64,000 nucleotides of DNA from Nematostella vectensis (taxonomy: Eukaryota; Cnidaria; Anthozoa; Actiniaria; Edwardsiidae): NCBI RefSeq assembly GCF_932526225.1, contig NC_064037.1:11576203-11640202 (forward strand). The letters are read 5' to 3'. Below are positions 1 through 11,435 of this stretch, piece after piece. How positions within the stretch are numbered: position 1 is the first letter of the stretch; each line of letters opens with the position of its first letter. The notes under the pieces are model-generated. The model was not told where the DNA came from and searched no databases. It saw only the letters and a list, made by a program, of their open reading frames with translations. A program made the translations under genes and the position numbers.

Positions 1-483
1 GTGCCAAGTGATAACAAAACGAGTAAAGCGAAAAAGATAACGGTAAAGCCGAAAGGTAAAAGAAAAAGCATGCTAGCAAAAAGCAAAGATGTCAAGAATG
101 CAGAGGAAGCAAGCCGAAATGACGAAGACGACACGAAAACTGGAAACGTCAGCGAAGATTTGATTAAACAGGCAAAGCCAACATCAAAAACACGAAAAAA
201 GAGGGCAAGTCTGTCAGCAAAAGTAACGAACTTCGAGAAAACAGTTAATGTAGATGTTGAAAGCCAAAGCAGCGAAAGGGAATTGCCTCGAGTTGATGAA
301 GACCTTCCGGTTAACCAAGAAGACGTACCGCAGGATGACCATCAGATAGTTACCATGGACACAGTTACCATGGAAACCCCCATTAAGCGCATGCGTCGCA
401 CGAGACGAGACACGGATGGTTCTACCGTGAGCGTTGATTCGGTCTCAGGGCTCCGCAGGTCTACAAGGAATAGAAATAAATGA
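1..483 (+). CDS. 3' end of a basic, Lys/Ser-rich, probably nuclear protein (partial)
   Basis: The frame is open from the first base of the window to TGA at 481-483, so the true start lies upstream; the GTG at position 1 is not evidence of a start. The 160 visible residues are low-complexity and highly charged. They hold Lys/Arg clusters (KAKKITVKPKGKRK, KTRKKR, KRMRRTRR), acidic stretches rich in Asp and Glu, and a Ser/Arg tail ending RRSTRNRNK. The basic clusters would serve as nuclear-localisation signals, and TPIKR looks like a CDK-type phosphosite. This composition is common in disordered tails of chromatin or mitotic proteins, but I recognise no domain and assign no function. An AATAAA at 569-574 supports this being the real 3' end of a gene. 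Confidence 0.55.
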   Translation: MPSDNKTSKAKKITVKPKGKRKSMLAKSKDVKNAEEASRNDEDDTKTGNVSEDLIKQAKPTSKTRKKRASLSAKVTNFEKTVNVDVESQSSERELPRVDEDLPVNQEDVPQDDHQIVTMDTVTMETPIKRMRRTRRDTDGSTVSVDSVSGLRRSTRNRNK

Positions 484-568
484 TTCACGAAGGAAGGATA
501 AGGGTGGAATTCTTAGGGCTGGAATTGAACATCTCTTTGTGGTTAGTTTTGTATGCTTTTTTTGTTTA

Positions 569-574
569 ATAAAT
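569..574 (+). terminator. Polyadenylation signal AATAAA for the 1-483 gene
   Basis: AATAAA sits 86 nt after the TGA stop, inside a T-rich stretch and followed by another AATGAATA-like run. Spacing suits a short 3' UTR. It was inferred from motif and position only. Confidence 0.5.
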
Positions 575-619
575 AAAGGAATGAATATATATGCTTGTCG
601 CGAAATTATTGAACCATAA

Positions 620-2400
620 CTCTCTCAAACATAACACCCATAACGCTAGTCTTCTTTCCTCTTTTTAATATATTAATAGTGTATATTAAAAATATACACA
701 TTGGATAATGAAATTAACTTTTTTGCGCTTTTTGTTGGATATATGCGGAAGTTTGTTTTTGTGAGAGTCAAAAGAAATAAATAATCGAAGGTAGGAAATA
801 ATCAGATCAATTAAGTGTAAAAAGCTGTTATCACCATTTGTCCTAAATTATGTGAAATTGGGATAAGAGACGAGTATCTTCCGCATGGAATCATATTTTG
901 TTTACTTTAACCGTACTTTGTGAATGCATTGTTTGCCATGTAAGGCCTTCTTAGCAAATACTGACTCGTTTAAGTGACTTATTAGATTTTAAACGCATCT
1001 TTTGTGTGTGATTTAATCAAATCACAATCATCAGTCAAGCTGAAAGGGCAAGAAGAGGAATGGAAGCGAAGGGAATCGCTACAGGGATGCAATTCTACTT
1101 TGCAACACGGTATGATAGCTTTGTTAAACAGGCGCTAACCTTCGTTGCTTAATACAATCACTTTACCCACAAAAAAACCCTGGATCTCGAATTTTCAACA
1201 AATTTTTCTATATTATAGTCTTATCCTCCATAGCTCTAATCTTCTTAGAAGTGACGTAGTGAATCTTATAAAAACACCATTTAAACTACTGCATTTATTG
1301 AAGGTTTTTCATCCTCCGGTGGCTTTTTTTTTCCTGGGATTGAGGGGAGGGGGTATTTTTAAAGCAATCTCACTAAACGCTTGAAATGGTGTAATGGTTT
1401 TTATGCGTCTTATAGAACAGGAGGGGAAGGAGGTTATAGAGAGGGGGTGCATGGTATTTGATATTTAAAATACTGGCTCTAGAAAGAGGAAGGGAGATTT
1501 TGAAAGAGATGGGAGGATTAATGGAGCTTTTACGTTATTATCGAGTTTTTTTTTTGCTATGACCTTTTTTCGCAACAATTTCCCTTAATTAAGGCACACA
1601 GTTTACATGCATTATACATTTCTAATGATTATGATGATAATAACACACTAGCTCGAAGAGCTAAAGCTAGAGTACTATCATCATAATCATTATTATTATA
1701 AAACTAAGTTCGACTTCCTTTTGAGTTTCGAGATTTAGAGATTCGACAGTGTAGTCTGTTTTACCTCCTTTGCGACTGGCTAGTACCCAGTATTTACACG
1801 GCCAAGCGACAGGCACAGGGTGGTTGCTCCATGGATTAATTTTCTTTTTTCCAATTTTTTGTAGATAAAAATCAGCTCTATGAGACTCTACACTTTTTAC
1901 GATACAAAAGCAGCTAGAAATTGAGTGAAAAAATGAGCAAATTCTTAAATTTCCTGTTTAGATTTATTGTGTTTATTTACATTGCCTGTAGAGGGAGACG
2001 GTCGCCCCAGTTACCCCCGCGACTTACAGATTTTAACACGCTCGGTAATGCGTTTGCTAGCCATGTGGTAGACTTCTTTAATTTGTCCACCTTACAAAGT
2101 GACAAGAGTGAATAATTCACGCCTTAAAATAATAACAACAACAAAAATAAAAACCCAAAAATAACAACCTAAGCACATACCCATTATGAGACATTTTGGT
2201 GGTAATTAAAAATTGCACATCTTGCTGTTAAAACTCGCGTCTGTCCATCACCTATTTGGGTGATGGTGTACTGTACTTAATATGTTCGTGTGCTTCTCGC
2301 CAGGTTTTTCGTGCGCTCGTGTGTTTCTCGATATCTCTTGCAACGCGCACGAGGAAATATCGACAAGAGCGAACAATAAAAATTTCATCAAGGACCCGTG
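620..2400. other. Intergenic stretch, no gene seen
   Basis: AT-rich DNA with short scattered ORFs that show no domain or splice-consistent continuation. The only clear structure is an imperfect hairpin: AATGATTATGATGATA at 1623-1638 recurs inverted as TATCATCATAATCATT at about 1676-1691, with a loop of about 37 nt. Confidence 0.5.
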
Positions 2401-2420
2401 TTCCGATTCACTCCCATACT

Positions 2421-2580
2421 CGAGATGTGCTCGTGCGCTCGACTCATGTACTCCTCGACATGTGATCGTTCGCTCGACTCATGCACTCCTCGACATGTGA
2501 TCGTTCGCTCGACTCATTACTCGACATGTGCTCGTGCGTTTGACTCACTCCTCGACATGTGCTCGTGCGCTCGACTGCTC
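2421..2580. repeat. Minisatellite, ~33-bp unit around CTCGACATGTG
   Basis: About five imperfect units built on CTCGACATGTG(A/C)TCGT followed by GCTCGACTCA. Units differ by small deletions. Several frames stay open by chance; the protein versions (repeats of RSTHALLDM type) show no homology and were not taken as coding. Confidence 0.75.
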
Positions 2581-2648
2581 CTTGCCATCTACACTCGATC
2601 TATTTGAACGTCCTGTGATCCCATCACTTTCCCTTGTCTTATATTTGT

Positions 2649-3045
2649 CACTCACGTGTTTGTCCGCCGTTTCCATTGTAGACGACAGTGCTGAATAACG
2701 TATGCGCATGCGCGTGCTCTGGCGAAAACAAGCACAATCGTAGTGTTGAATCGTTCGAGAAAAGGTACGAAAGGCTGACTTCAGTCGCTGATTTGACTAA
2801 CTGTACAGCATTAAAACCATACTGTACAAAAGATGACAGATTTGTGTGATAATGAGGGAGTCATAAAGAAAATTATAGCCTTAGTTTGGTCTAGTTTTCT
2901 TAGCATTCGCCAAAATGTGACAGTTCGCCGGTAAAAAGCCGCCATTTCAAAACAAAAAGGCTGGTTTAACCGCGCGGTACTGGAACTAGTCTTGCGTTTT
3001 TCAGCACTGACACACTCACGTGTTTGTCCGCCGTTTCCATTGTAG
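2649..3045. repeat. Exact 33-bp direct repeat ending in a splice-acceptor-like sequence
   Basis: The same 33 bases, starting CACTCACGTG and ending TTTCCATTGTAG, occur at 2649-2681 and 3013-3045. The second copy ends three bases before the start codon of the glycine-rich protein gene at 3049. The repeat ends in a pyrimidine-rich tract plus AG, so each copy could act as a 3' splice site of a 5'-UTR intron. Confidence 0.6.
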
Positions 3046-3048
3046 GCG

Positions 3049-3703
3049 ATGAGGTGTCCCTTGCTTATGATACTAGTAACCGCGTGTGGACTGGTGACGA
3101 GCACCACGCGACAAGCCTTGTACAACTCCATAGACGACACTAGACTCGTAGGTGAGGTGCTATTAGAAGAGGCGTGGGGGGAGGGGATTGGTCCATATGG
3201 CCCCGACCTGTCATCCATGAGAGCGTCATAAGGCAATCCAAAAAGTTTGCGATATCTTCGCTGGAGAAAAAATTCCCGTTCTCCCGGTAGCATTTTTCAC
3301 ACCCAAGTCCCGTTTCCTGTTCCCGGTTACCCAAATCCCATTTCTCGGCCTAAAATCAAGGAAAATTTAAGTCCCCATTTTTTCCCTTCACTACCCTGTT
3401 TAAGGTGGAATGACCAACTCTTGTCTATTGGCCTACTCTTGTCCATGCGTAGCAATAGATAGACTCTGTATTGCCATGACGAGGTACCTTCTTTTCCAGA
3501 GCACACGATAAGAGACCAGCGGACTGATAGCGTAATAACATGCGCGCATTTGTGCACCCTTGAAGACCAGTGCGACTCTTTCAATTTTCATAATCTGCAT
3601 GGCGCATGCGAACTAAACCGTAAAACCGCAGGACATGAAGAAAGCTGGCGTGCCGAGTCAAGTGGATGGATTCATGCACGCATGATAAAGCCAGGTTAGA
3701 GTT

Positions 3704-3746
<43 letters not shown>

Positions 3747-4712
3747 GGACGGACGGACGGACGGACGGACGGACGGACGGACGGACGGACGGACAGATTA
3801 TTAATACAATGTGAAGCAAATTCTCATTCTCTTCTTTCAGAAATGGAAAAGATAAGTCTCAAAGTTGTTTTCACACATCTCAATGGTAAAACGAATCGAG
3901 GCCCAGACAACACAGATGAGTATAAGAGCACCCCCCTTGAGGGTAAAGTACGACTAAAAGCCGGCATCCAAATATGGCGAATACCTTACTCAGGCAACTA
4001 TCAGATAACGGCCCTCGGGGCATCAGGCGGGAACGGAACGAATCAGAGCTCTCTGTCGTGGAAAGAGGGAGGGCGCGGAGCCCGGATTACAGGGTCATTC
4101 CGACTATCTAAGGAAACGCAGCTAAAGATCTTGGTGGGACAAAAGGGGATTCCCTTTCCGGAATTCTCGATACGCCCAGGGAGTGGGGGTGGGGGGACAT
4201 TTGTCACGCTTATGGATAATACACCTTTGGTAATCGCCGGTGGGGGTGGGGGTGGGGCTGGTATAGGTCAAGGAGATTGTATGGATGGGGACCCGGGACA
4301 GGCCGGGGGAAATGGTACTCGTCACGGCGGCAGAGGAGGCAAAGGCGGGGTCGTGTTTGAATCCGTAGGGGGGATCAACCCTATGAATTTTGGGGCGTCG
4401 GCCGGAGGGGGGCTGTACTCGGACGGAGGTGCATCCCCTGGTGACTTTGAAACGGGAGGGAAGAGTTTCTTAAACGGAGGAGAAGGAGGTGAGAGCCGCG
4501 CAGGGCCCGTGGGAGGGTTTGGCGGAGGGGGATCCTCAAGGATACGGCCAGGGGGAGGGGGAGGGTACTCCGGGGGCGGGGTCGAAAGTGACAGACATGT
4601 CTTTGTAGTGGCGGGAGGGGGAGCGTCTTTCAACAACGGCAGTGACCCCGTCAACGAGAGCGGTGTCAACAAGGGCAACGGACGTGTTATCATTACACTG
4701 ATAGAAACTTAG
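3049..4712 (+). CDS. Secreted ALK/LTK-type glycine-rich domain protein (two exons)
   Basis: Exons are 3049-3151 and 3841-4712. The donor G|GTGAGG and acceptor CTTCTTTCAG join in phase 1 to give 975 nt, 324 residues. Exon 1 encodes a signal peptide (MRCPLLMILVTACGLVTS), which is why I chose this ATG over a frame that runs through the tetranucleotide repeat before exon 2. From about residue 60 the protein is a glycine-rich domain with hydrophobic beta-strand pieces between Gly runs: GSGGGGTFV, PLVIAGGGGGGAG, GGGGGYSGGG and VVAGGGASFNNGS. The order and spacing resemble the glycine-rich region of the ALK and LTK receptor ectodomains. No transmembrane helix or kinase follows, so this is probably a free secreted protein; its ligand or partner is unknown. 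An AATAAA lies at 4808-4813. Confidence 0.8.
3706..3795. repeat. (ACAG)n(ACGG)n tetranucleotide array in the intron
   Basis: A run of ACAG units switches sharply to ACGG units, ending about 45 bp before the exon 2 acceptor at 3840. Read in frame with exon 2 it encodes TDRQ and TDGR repeats joined to the glycine-rich domain without a stop. I treat it as intronic because exon 1 splices in phase to 3841. Confidence 0.85.
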
Positions 4713-4807
4713 GTACATATGATTTATAGACACCCTTCTCAAATAAGGTTGCACCTTAATAATCTGCTTGTCTAAACCAGCGTTGCTTCATTGCACATAA
4801 ATAAGCA

Positions 4808-4813
4808 AATAAA
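4808..4813 (+). terminator. Polyadenylation signal AATAAA for the glycine-rich protein gene
   Basis: AATAAA 95 nt after the TAG stop at 4710-4712, preceded by a second A/T-rich near-match. It sits just before a minisatellite that begins at about 4820. Confidence 0.55.
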
Positions 4814-4817
4814 ACTG

Positions 4818-4975
4818 AATTTGTCTCTTAGGGTGTAGAATTTATCCCTTAGGGTGTAGAATTTGTCCCTTAGGGTGTAGAATTTATCCCTTAGGTGTAG
4901 AATTTGTCCCTTAGGGTGCAGAACTTGTCCCTTAGGGTATAGAATTTGTCCCTTAGGCTGAAGAATTCGTCCCTA
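4818..4975. repeat. Minisatellite, ~21-bp unit AGAATTTGTCCCTTAGGGTG
   Basis: About seven to eight imperfect units of AGAATTTGTCCCTTAGGGTG(T), lying just 3' of the poly(A) signal of the glycine-rich gene. CCCTTAGGG within each unit is self-complementary. No coding potential. Confidence 0.85.
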
Positions 4976-4979
4976 AGAT

Positions 4980-6840
4980 GATCTTTTATGCATTATATTA
5001 CTCGGGCTACCTGTGGTAGCACGAGTCTAGGTTTACATGTCGAAAACGTGTAAGTCTGCGATGCTCAGAGGTCTGCGGTATACTCTACCTGAAAGCGAGG
5101 CGGCTTTCGAGGAAGACTTTCGGAGGGACGCTCACTACTCACATAAATGTACACGCCGTCTGCGATAGACCCACGAATTCTTGCTCGACCGACCACTAGA
5201 CAAAGGAAATGTCAGAAATTAAATTTCCCATTTTGACATTTGTCCTATAGTCAGTCAAGCGAAAATTCTGGTGGTGCTGGCGTAGTCTCCTTCGCAGCCC
5301 CAAGCGGTCGGAGTCACACAGATTGATTTGCTTTTGTACATTTAGATTATCTCTTGCTCTTTCAAAGAGCAAATCTACATGTACAAAAACAAATCAAAAG
5401 TGCATTCAAAAGAGAAAAACCGAGAATCAAGCGTCTGCTTAGCGCTGCAGGCGATGGGAAAACACCAAAAGCTTCGAAAGTGTTGCAATTTCACGTCGCA
5501 AACGCCATGTACTACTTGCGCTTCTTTCTCCCATGATGACTTCGAGAATGATTTAGGATGCTGGACTTAAAAGGTTCCAGTACCTCAAAAGGGTTTTTTC
5601 CCCCAATTGACCCGAATCTTGTCAACAAGTGCAACAGTTTGGTCTTGTGTTTCGAGCATTCCCGCATCTCACAAGGATTACTAGCACTAAACAAACAAGT
5701 TTCGGCTAGCTTATGAAGTCTATTGGGGCATGATTGAGTGCTTTGCTTATGGATATTTGCAAGCAAAGGTGGATTCATGGGGATTTTTCTTGTTTGGCTT
5801 TGCATGGATTCGACTGGATGAAAACAATTTTCTAATGAATCACCACAGCTCTCCTAAATGTTGTCTTTTCTGAAACCAAATTGATTCCAAAATTGTTTTT
5901 AATTTTCAAAGATTATAAAATACCGTCTGACTTTGGGGAGAGAAGTGTTGACTGGCCCTCCCCTCTCCCAGAATGCTTTGCAATCCGTAATGGCATCCAA
6001 GTGGTTTTACAAGCCTTCAATTAGTGGTTCAATTAGCGGCTTAAACAGAGGTCTGGATTAGCGCATCTGTGATGCTAGTTTCCAATTGTAGTTCAATCAG
6101 GGAATCTTTAACTAATAATTGTGGTTTTAGTTTTTAAACAGTGTTCTCATATTTGTGATTATTTCTGAAAAGCAAGACGAGGTAGTGGATTTCCGTGAAC
6201 TCGAGACGTAGTCACAGGTCCCAAGTAATTGAAACGTTGTACGGAGATTTTTAGAGAAATAGAAAAACTAGACGCTGCACCAGCGTTAACTCGGGCTACA
6301 AAAGGAATCACCGAAAAATGTAGTCTGCATTTTGTACCTGCTGGTGAGCTGTTTTCTCGGGGGCTCGTACACTTAAAAGCCACGTGCAAACTGCGCCAGC
6401 ACTAGTCTCCTTCGCGGTCGGAGTCACACAGCACTCCCGGCCCGTAGGTGCTGCACAGATTCGAACTAAATTCCTTCCCTGCTTTTAGCCAATACAATTT
6501 TGGGTACCATATTTCGAGAACCGTTCGCGCCATGGCAAGCAAACCAATCACTTTCCGTGTATTATCATTCAAAGAAGAAGCGTGAAACCTAACCGACACT
6601 AATGATATTATTGATAAAAAATACCAGCAACCATCAACTTGTGCTCGCTTCAGCACAACGACGAGGGATTAAAATTGGGGACCGCAAAGCACTGTTGGAA
6701 AGCTAGGATACCGCTGACTAGGTGCAGCGGAGTTTGACGGGCTGTATAAAACTCAGAATAGGGAGGAGGTATCTGTTTTCAGTCTGTTTATTGTAAATTC
6801 AGTTTAAAAATAGCCAGGAGTCAATGGGTTAAACGTTTTC
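4980..6840. other. Intergenic stretch with two partial foldback-element copies
   Basis: No gene seen. The sequence TAGTCTCCTTCGCAG with a following CGGTCGGAGTCACACA block occurs at 5283-5320 and, slightly shortened, at 6402-6430. The same block forms both arms of the complete foldback element at 52001-52084. ORFs here are short and unsupported. Confidence 0.55.
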
Positions 6841-6844
6841 TGTT

Positions 6845-7080
6845 GACTATATACACTATCGTAATTTTAGTGGCACTTTGTGGAATATTCTACAATCTGC
6901 TGCTAAATGTCGACAGTTCTCAATTTGCTAAAATATTACGGTAGATTGTCAACCTTATGAGCTCAAAGTATTATATATTTGTTTAGAAAGGGCAAGCGAA
7001 TCTGATGAGCTTTTGTTGTCGGAAAAGGTTTTTTTCTTGTCAGTATACACTATACTAGGAGTAACTATAGGTTAGAAAAT
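6845..7080 (-). repeat. Inverted copy of the ~200-bp repeat found in tandem at 9.97-10.55 kb
   Basis: Read on the minus strand this stretch matches the units at 9972-10545: an ATACACTATA block, a TTGTCGG block, AGGGCAAGCGAATC, AATATATAATACTTTGA, then a TGTCGACA region. The order matches and the orientation is opposite, 3 kb from the tandem copies. Confidence 0.6.
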
Positions 7081-9970
7081 GCGGGCTAGATGGTGGAAAT
7101 GGCTGTTTAGGACAGGGGTTTTCCTTTAAGAAATAACAGAAGTTGCATCACAATTTGTTTCCCGTTTCTTGGTCAGATTGTGGCAAAACTGTGCCAATCC
7201 GATTCGCTTTCAGTCGAGCGAGATAAAAGCTGAAGTTGTGCCATTTTATAACAGCGAAATTGTTTAGAAAAGTTAAAAAACAGTAGCTCCAACGTAAACC
7301 TCAAACTAGACCCTGCTCGCAGGGTTGACATGGATATCTGAGATCCTAAACTTCTTTGGGAACTGTGTTGTGACATGTACGACAAAGATTTGAATGACCA
7401 CTTTGGATATAATAAATATATATCAATGAAAGTAGACAGGGCTGATTGTCCTATCTTTTACGGTGTAAAAATCTTACTATCCCCACAGCAGAGTTGGCAC
7501 CAAAAAAAAAAAATAAGGAAAGCTGAGAATGTGTTTTGAAATTGTTATTTCTTAAAAATTACTTTGGTTCACCACCCTCAATGTGCTATCACTAAGGGGT
7601 AATTTATTTTAACACCTAAAGTAAGTCATATTGTATCAACAAAATAATTTTATTTAAATGTATTATTTTATTTATGTAAGTGCTAAGTAAACAACAACAT
7701 TTATTTATTGTGAAGTCCAGTGAAAGGGCTATAGAATATTTTCGAGATCAACAACACATACATAGTTCAAACAGTTATCTAGGTTTTGATGAAAATGTAA
7801 AAATAAAATGACATCCAATGAGGGTATAAATGTTTTTTTTAAGGGAAGCACCAAAATACCAAAATGATAAGCACCAAAATAATTTTCATAGATTTGCACA
7901 TCTTACGCTACACATGACTACTGACATGTTTTTCTCTAAATAGATACCAAAGACAAAGCAGCAGGCTTTAAACTTTTCTAGTACAAGATTGTTGACGCTT
8001 ATTGATGAAAACTGCTCCATACCTGTGAACCTCCGAAAATCTCAAGGCTTGAGAATTTTTTGGGGGAGGGGTGGGGTATATTCATTTTTTGGGGGGGAGG
8101 GGTGGGTTTAACCTTGCAGGCGTTTGTCGTATAGAACGCTCTCACGAAACCACTTATAGATCTCACAAGGGTGTTAGATAAATTGCGCTACGCAAGGGTT
8201 TATGTTTCAAATATTTTAATAGAAAATAGGCAAAATTTCGATTTTCCAGAGAATATTTTTTCGGAAGCGATAAAAATCGCTAAAAAGCGGGAGATTTTGT
8301 GCTCAACGCGGGAGAGCGGAAGAAGGCGTCCAAAATCTTGAGACTCCCGCCTAATGCGGGAGGATTGACAGGTATGCTGCTATATATACTCTAATGGAAT
8401 CTAATGTATCAAGCTACACCTATGCTGTACTTGGTAAAAATGATATGTCATTCAATGAGAGAGATCAAGGTATTTTATAGTAAGAAAACACAGCCGGTCA
8501 AGTATCCCATGTGAGTAGCCTATTCTTTGGGATTCATTCATAGCGATTTGTAGGAGACGATTTTCATTAATTGTTTCAAACTACTTCCACTTCAAAATAG
8601 ATTAAGCAATCAAGGTAAATACCTCGAGTCCATTCATGAGTGTCCAGAGCACATTTAATTACGTCTTGAAGTAAACTGTATGAGTCTAAAGCAGTCAGTA
8701 ATTCTTATGTAACAAACGACAGAGACGAGATGTGGGGACGGTACCGGGTTTACTTGGTCGCTGTTACAAACACTACTTTGCACAAGTAATTTCAAGATGA
8801 TCTTTTAAGAATAGTCCTTTGGTATTTCGTACTGCATCCCTTTTGTATGCTCTCTAATGACAGCAAGCCCAAACAAGAGACTTTCACTGACACCCCGAAA
8901 AACGTTTAGTTTCGTTTGGATAAAAGTTCTCGGCCAATGGGTGTTGGCCAGTGGGTTACCCTTGGACTTGCTGTGACCTACATAATGATTATACGATTAT
9001 TGTTGACTTAGAAGGTAACGCACTTCATGCTTTCCGAGCTAGTGCGCATGACAATCTTCATGCGTGACCCCCATGATTGACAACATTCCAATCATTTTTT
9101 CACTTGCTTTCTTAATACCAATTCTGGTTATACCAGAATTTCACTAGACCTGGACGATACCTAGAGTTACCTGCTCCCGAAGTCAAAACCAACTTTATAC
9201 CGGTGGTTGATGAATACGAAACGGGCATAGGTTAAATAGGTGCTCGATTTACGATTCACAAATATCTTGAAAACAATATGGTCCCGCCTACAATTGCGGA
9301 GGGGCCAATTCCCGACTCATATCTAAACAAAACGCATCATTAACTCCCGGCATAAGTTGGCAGTAAATTGACTAAAATGCTGAAGTTATAAAAATAGCGA
9401 AACTCATCACCTAGTATTAATTTCCCGCGTAGCAAGTACTAGCGTAGCCCCGACACCCTGCGATATTTTCCCGCGTGACACTTGTCTCGAGCCTCACGTG
9501 TTTTGCCGGGTCACTTCGGGTTGCAAATGGAAACACGAGTAAATACAGCGAAATCAATCCACAATAACTTGGTAGAAATTGAAGCTATGGTAAAATATGC
9601 AGTTATTAAAGCGTGAATCGGGCCTTCAACTGCAAAAAAACATGGATCTGAGAGCTGGAATCTCAAATTCAAGATGGCGGCCATGATACAGTTTTAAATT
9701 ATGGAGAAGGTATTGCGATGACGTAGAACGGTAGGCTAGATACCTCGTGTAAGAAAAAGGCTTATGTAAGATAGTAATGAGTACACTAAACCAATATACA
9801 AAAAGTGGCGCATGGGCTTGCACATTTTCTCAAATACACCCCAAGGGGATTGTGGGAGCTTTTGGAAGAAGATTAGAGAAATCGAGACGGACTCCCGCAT
9901 TAGGTTTGCGTGCATTCTTGTGCGCGCAAAAACACCTTTCCCGGCTGTGTTATTGTATCAGAAAAAATGC
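7081..9970. other. Intergenic stretch, no gene seen
   Basis: No splice-consistent coding sequence. One TIR-like pair brackets 8019-8378: ATACCTGTGAACCTCC on the left and, inverted, a GGAGGATTGACAGGTAT version on the right. Each has TCTCAAG-type sequence just inside, suggesting a ~360-bp non-autonomous element. The rest is AT-rich and unremarkable. Confidence 0.5.
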
Positions 9971-9971
9971 T

Positions 9972-10545
9972 AGTGTCACTAAAATAACGATTTTATATTG
10001 TATACAAGTAAGGAAAAACATTCAATTCCGACAACAAAGTTCAATTCAGAATCGCTTGCCCTTTCTAAACAAATATAGGATACTTTGAACTTACTAGGCT
10101 GGCAATTTACAGATACTGGCATATTTGAATAAATTGGAAACTGTCGGGCATATATAGTCTATTGAAGACCTGTCCCGGCAGTTGTAGTTTGTAATTCAGT
10201 GTCACTTTCATAACGATTTTATAGTGTATACAAGCAAGGAAATGCGTTCAATTACGAATACAAAACTCAAATTAGATTCGCTTGCCCCTTCTCCACAAAT
10301 ATATAATACTTTGAACTCACTAGGTCGACAATTTACTGTGATATATTTTTGTAAATGAGAACTGCCGATACATTTAGCAGCATGTTGTAGAAAATTAACT
10401 GCCACTAAAATCACGATTCTATAGTGTACATAGACGACGCAAAACATCCAATACCGACAACAAAGCTCAATTCAGATTTGTTTGCCCTTTCTCGACAAAT
10501 ATAGAATACGATTAACTCACTAGGTCGACAATTTACTTGGTTGTT
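9972..10545 (+). repeat. Three tandem ~200-229-bp repeat units
   Basis: Units begin with a CACTAAAAT(A/C)ACGATT-type block at about 9974, 10203 and 10403. Each continues through a TATACAAG block, a GACAACAAAG/CTCAATTC block, a CTTGCCCTTTCT block and a (G)TCGACAATTTAC end. Divergence is moderate. A fourth copy lies inverted at 6845-7080. Confidence 0.65.
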
Positions 10546-10627
10546 TGAAAAAAAACTGAAAACTGTCGGGCATTCAGTCCATTGAGGACCTTTCCCAACT
10601 GTCGGGCATATGGCCACTGCGAATTAT

Positions 10628-10817
10628 AAAAGCAATATGTGTCTATTGAAAGTTTCTTTGAGGATGTGACGGATAATTTAGAGCAAGGGATCATGGTCTC
10701 TTGTTCAGAGCGGTTTGGCCTGTTAAATAGCGCGGATTCTAATAAATTCTTTTGTCTCTTGTCGGTTGAGGTTTTCGTCGGCCCTCCGGAAGAAAACTGG
10801 TGACAATGCGGCTTTAA
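10628..10817 (-). mobile_element. Partial copy of a TTAA-flanked MITE family
   Basis: The right end GGTGACAATGCGGCTTTAA and the internal GAAAGTTTCTTTGAGGATGTG block match the minus strand of the complete element at 19897-20099. Between them lies unrelated sequence, so this copy is rearranged or carries an insertion. Confidence 0.6.
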
Positions 10818-11435
10818 TGGTTCCGCGCCTGCTATACAGTGTTCAGCGGGATTCGCGCCTGCTATACTGGTTTCTTTTGCAGCCTGTTGGTGCATACGAT
10901 ACTACATCATCAGGACTGTATCCTAAAACTGAACATTGACATGCTTATAGCTATTAAAAATATTGGTTTACCACAAAAATCACTCGAAAATAAGCTATAT
11001 TTTTTTCTATGACATAGAGAAAAACAACTGACTGGTTTTCAACTCATGAATAACGAATAGTCATTTGTCAAACAAAAGAGCACACGTCTACCTAGAAAAA
11101 AACATTATACAATGTTCCCTAGTATATGATTATATGCGTCTTTTCGCTTCGATTCGCAATTCTTACTTTCATTTAATCCGGGCAGAATGCTAGTAAACAT
11201 ATAAAGCATCAACTTTCACGATTACAAATAAGAAAGCCAATATCTTAAACATTTTCTCTTCAGAAGACATTAAAAAGCCACGGTTTTAGTCAGCCAAGCA
11301 GCTCTTTGCTGATTGTGTGACGGTGGTGATCCTTTCTCCACTAAAAAGAGAAGAGCATGGCCTCAAACTTTTTGTTTTCTTCTTTTTCTCTTCTTCGTCG
11401 AAGACAACAAGAAAATTAAAAACACGGCGTATATA

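Noticed and set aside
4122-4754. Minus-strand Pro-rich frames opposite the glycine-rich protein
   Set aside because: GGN codons read backwards give Pro-rich frames; the plus strand has the signal peptide, clean splice and ALK-like domain.
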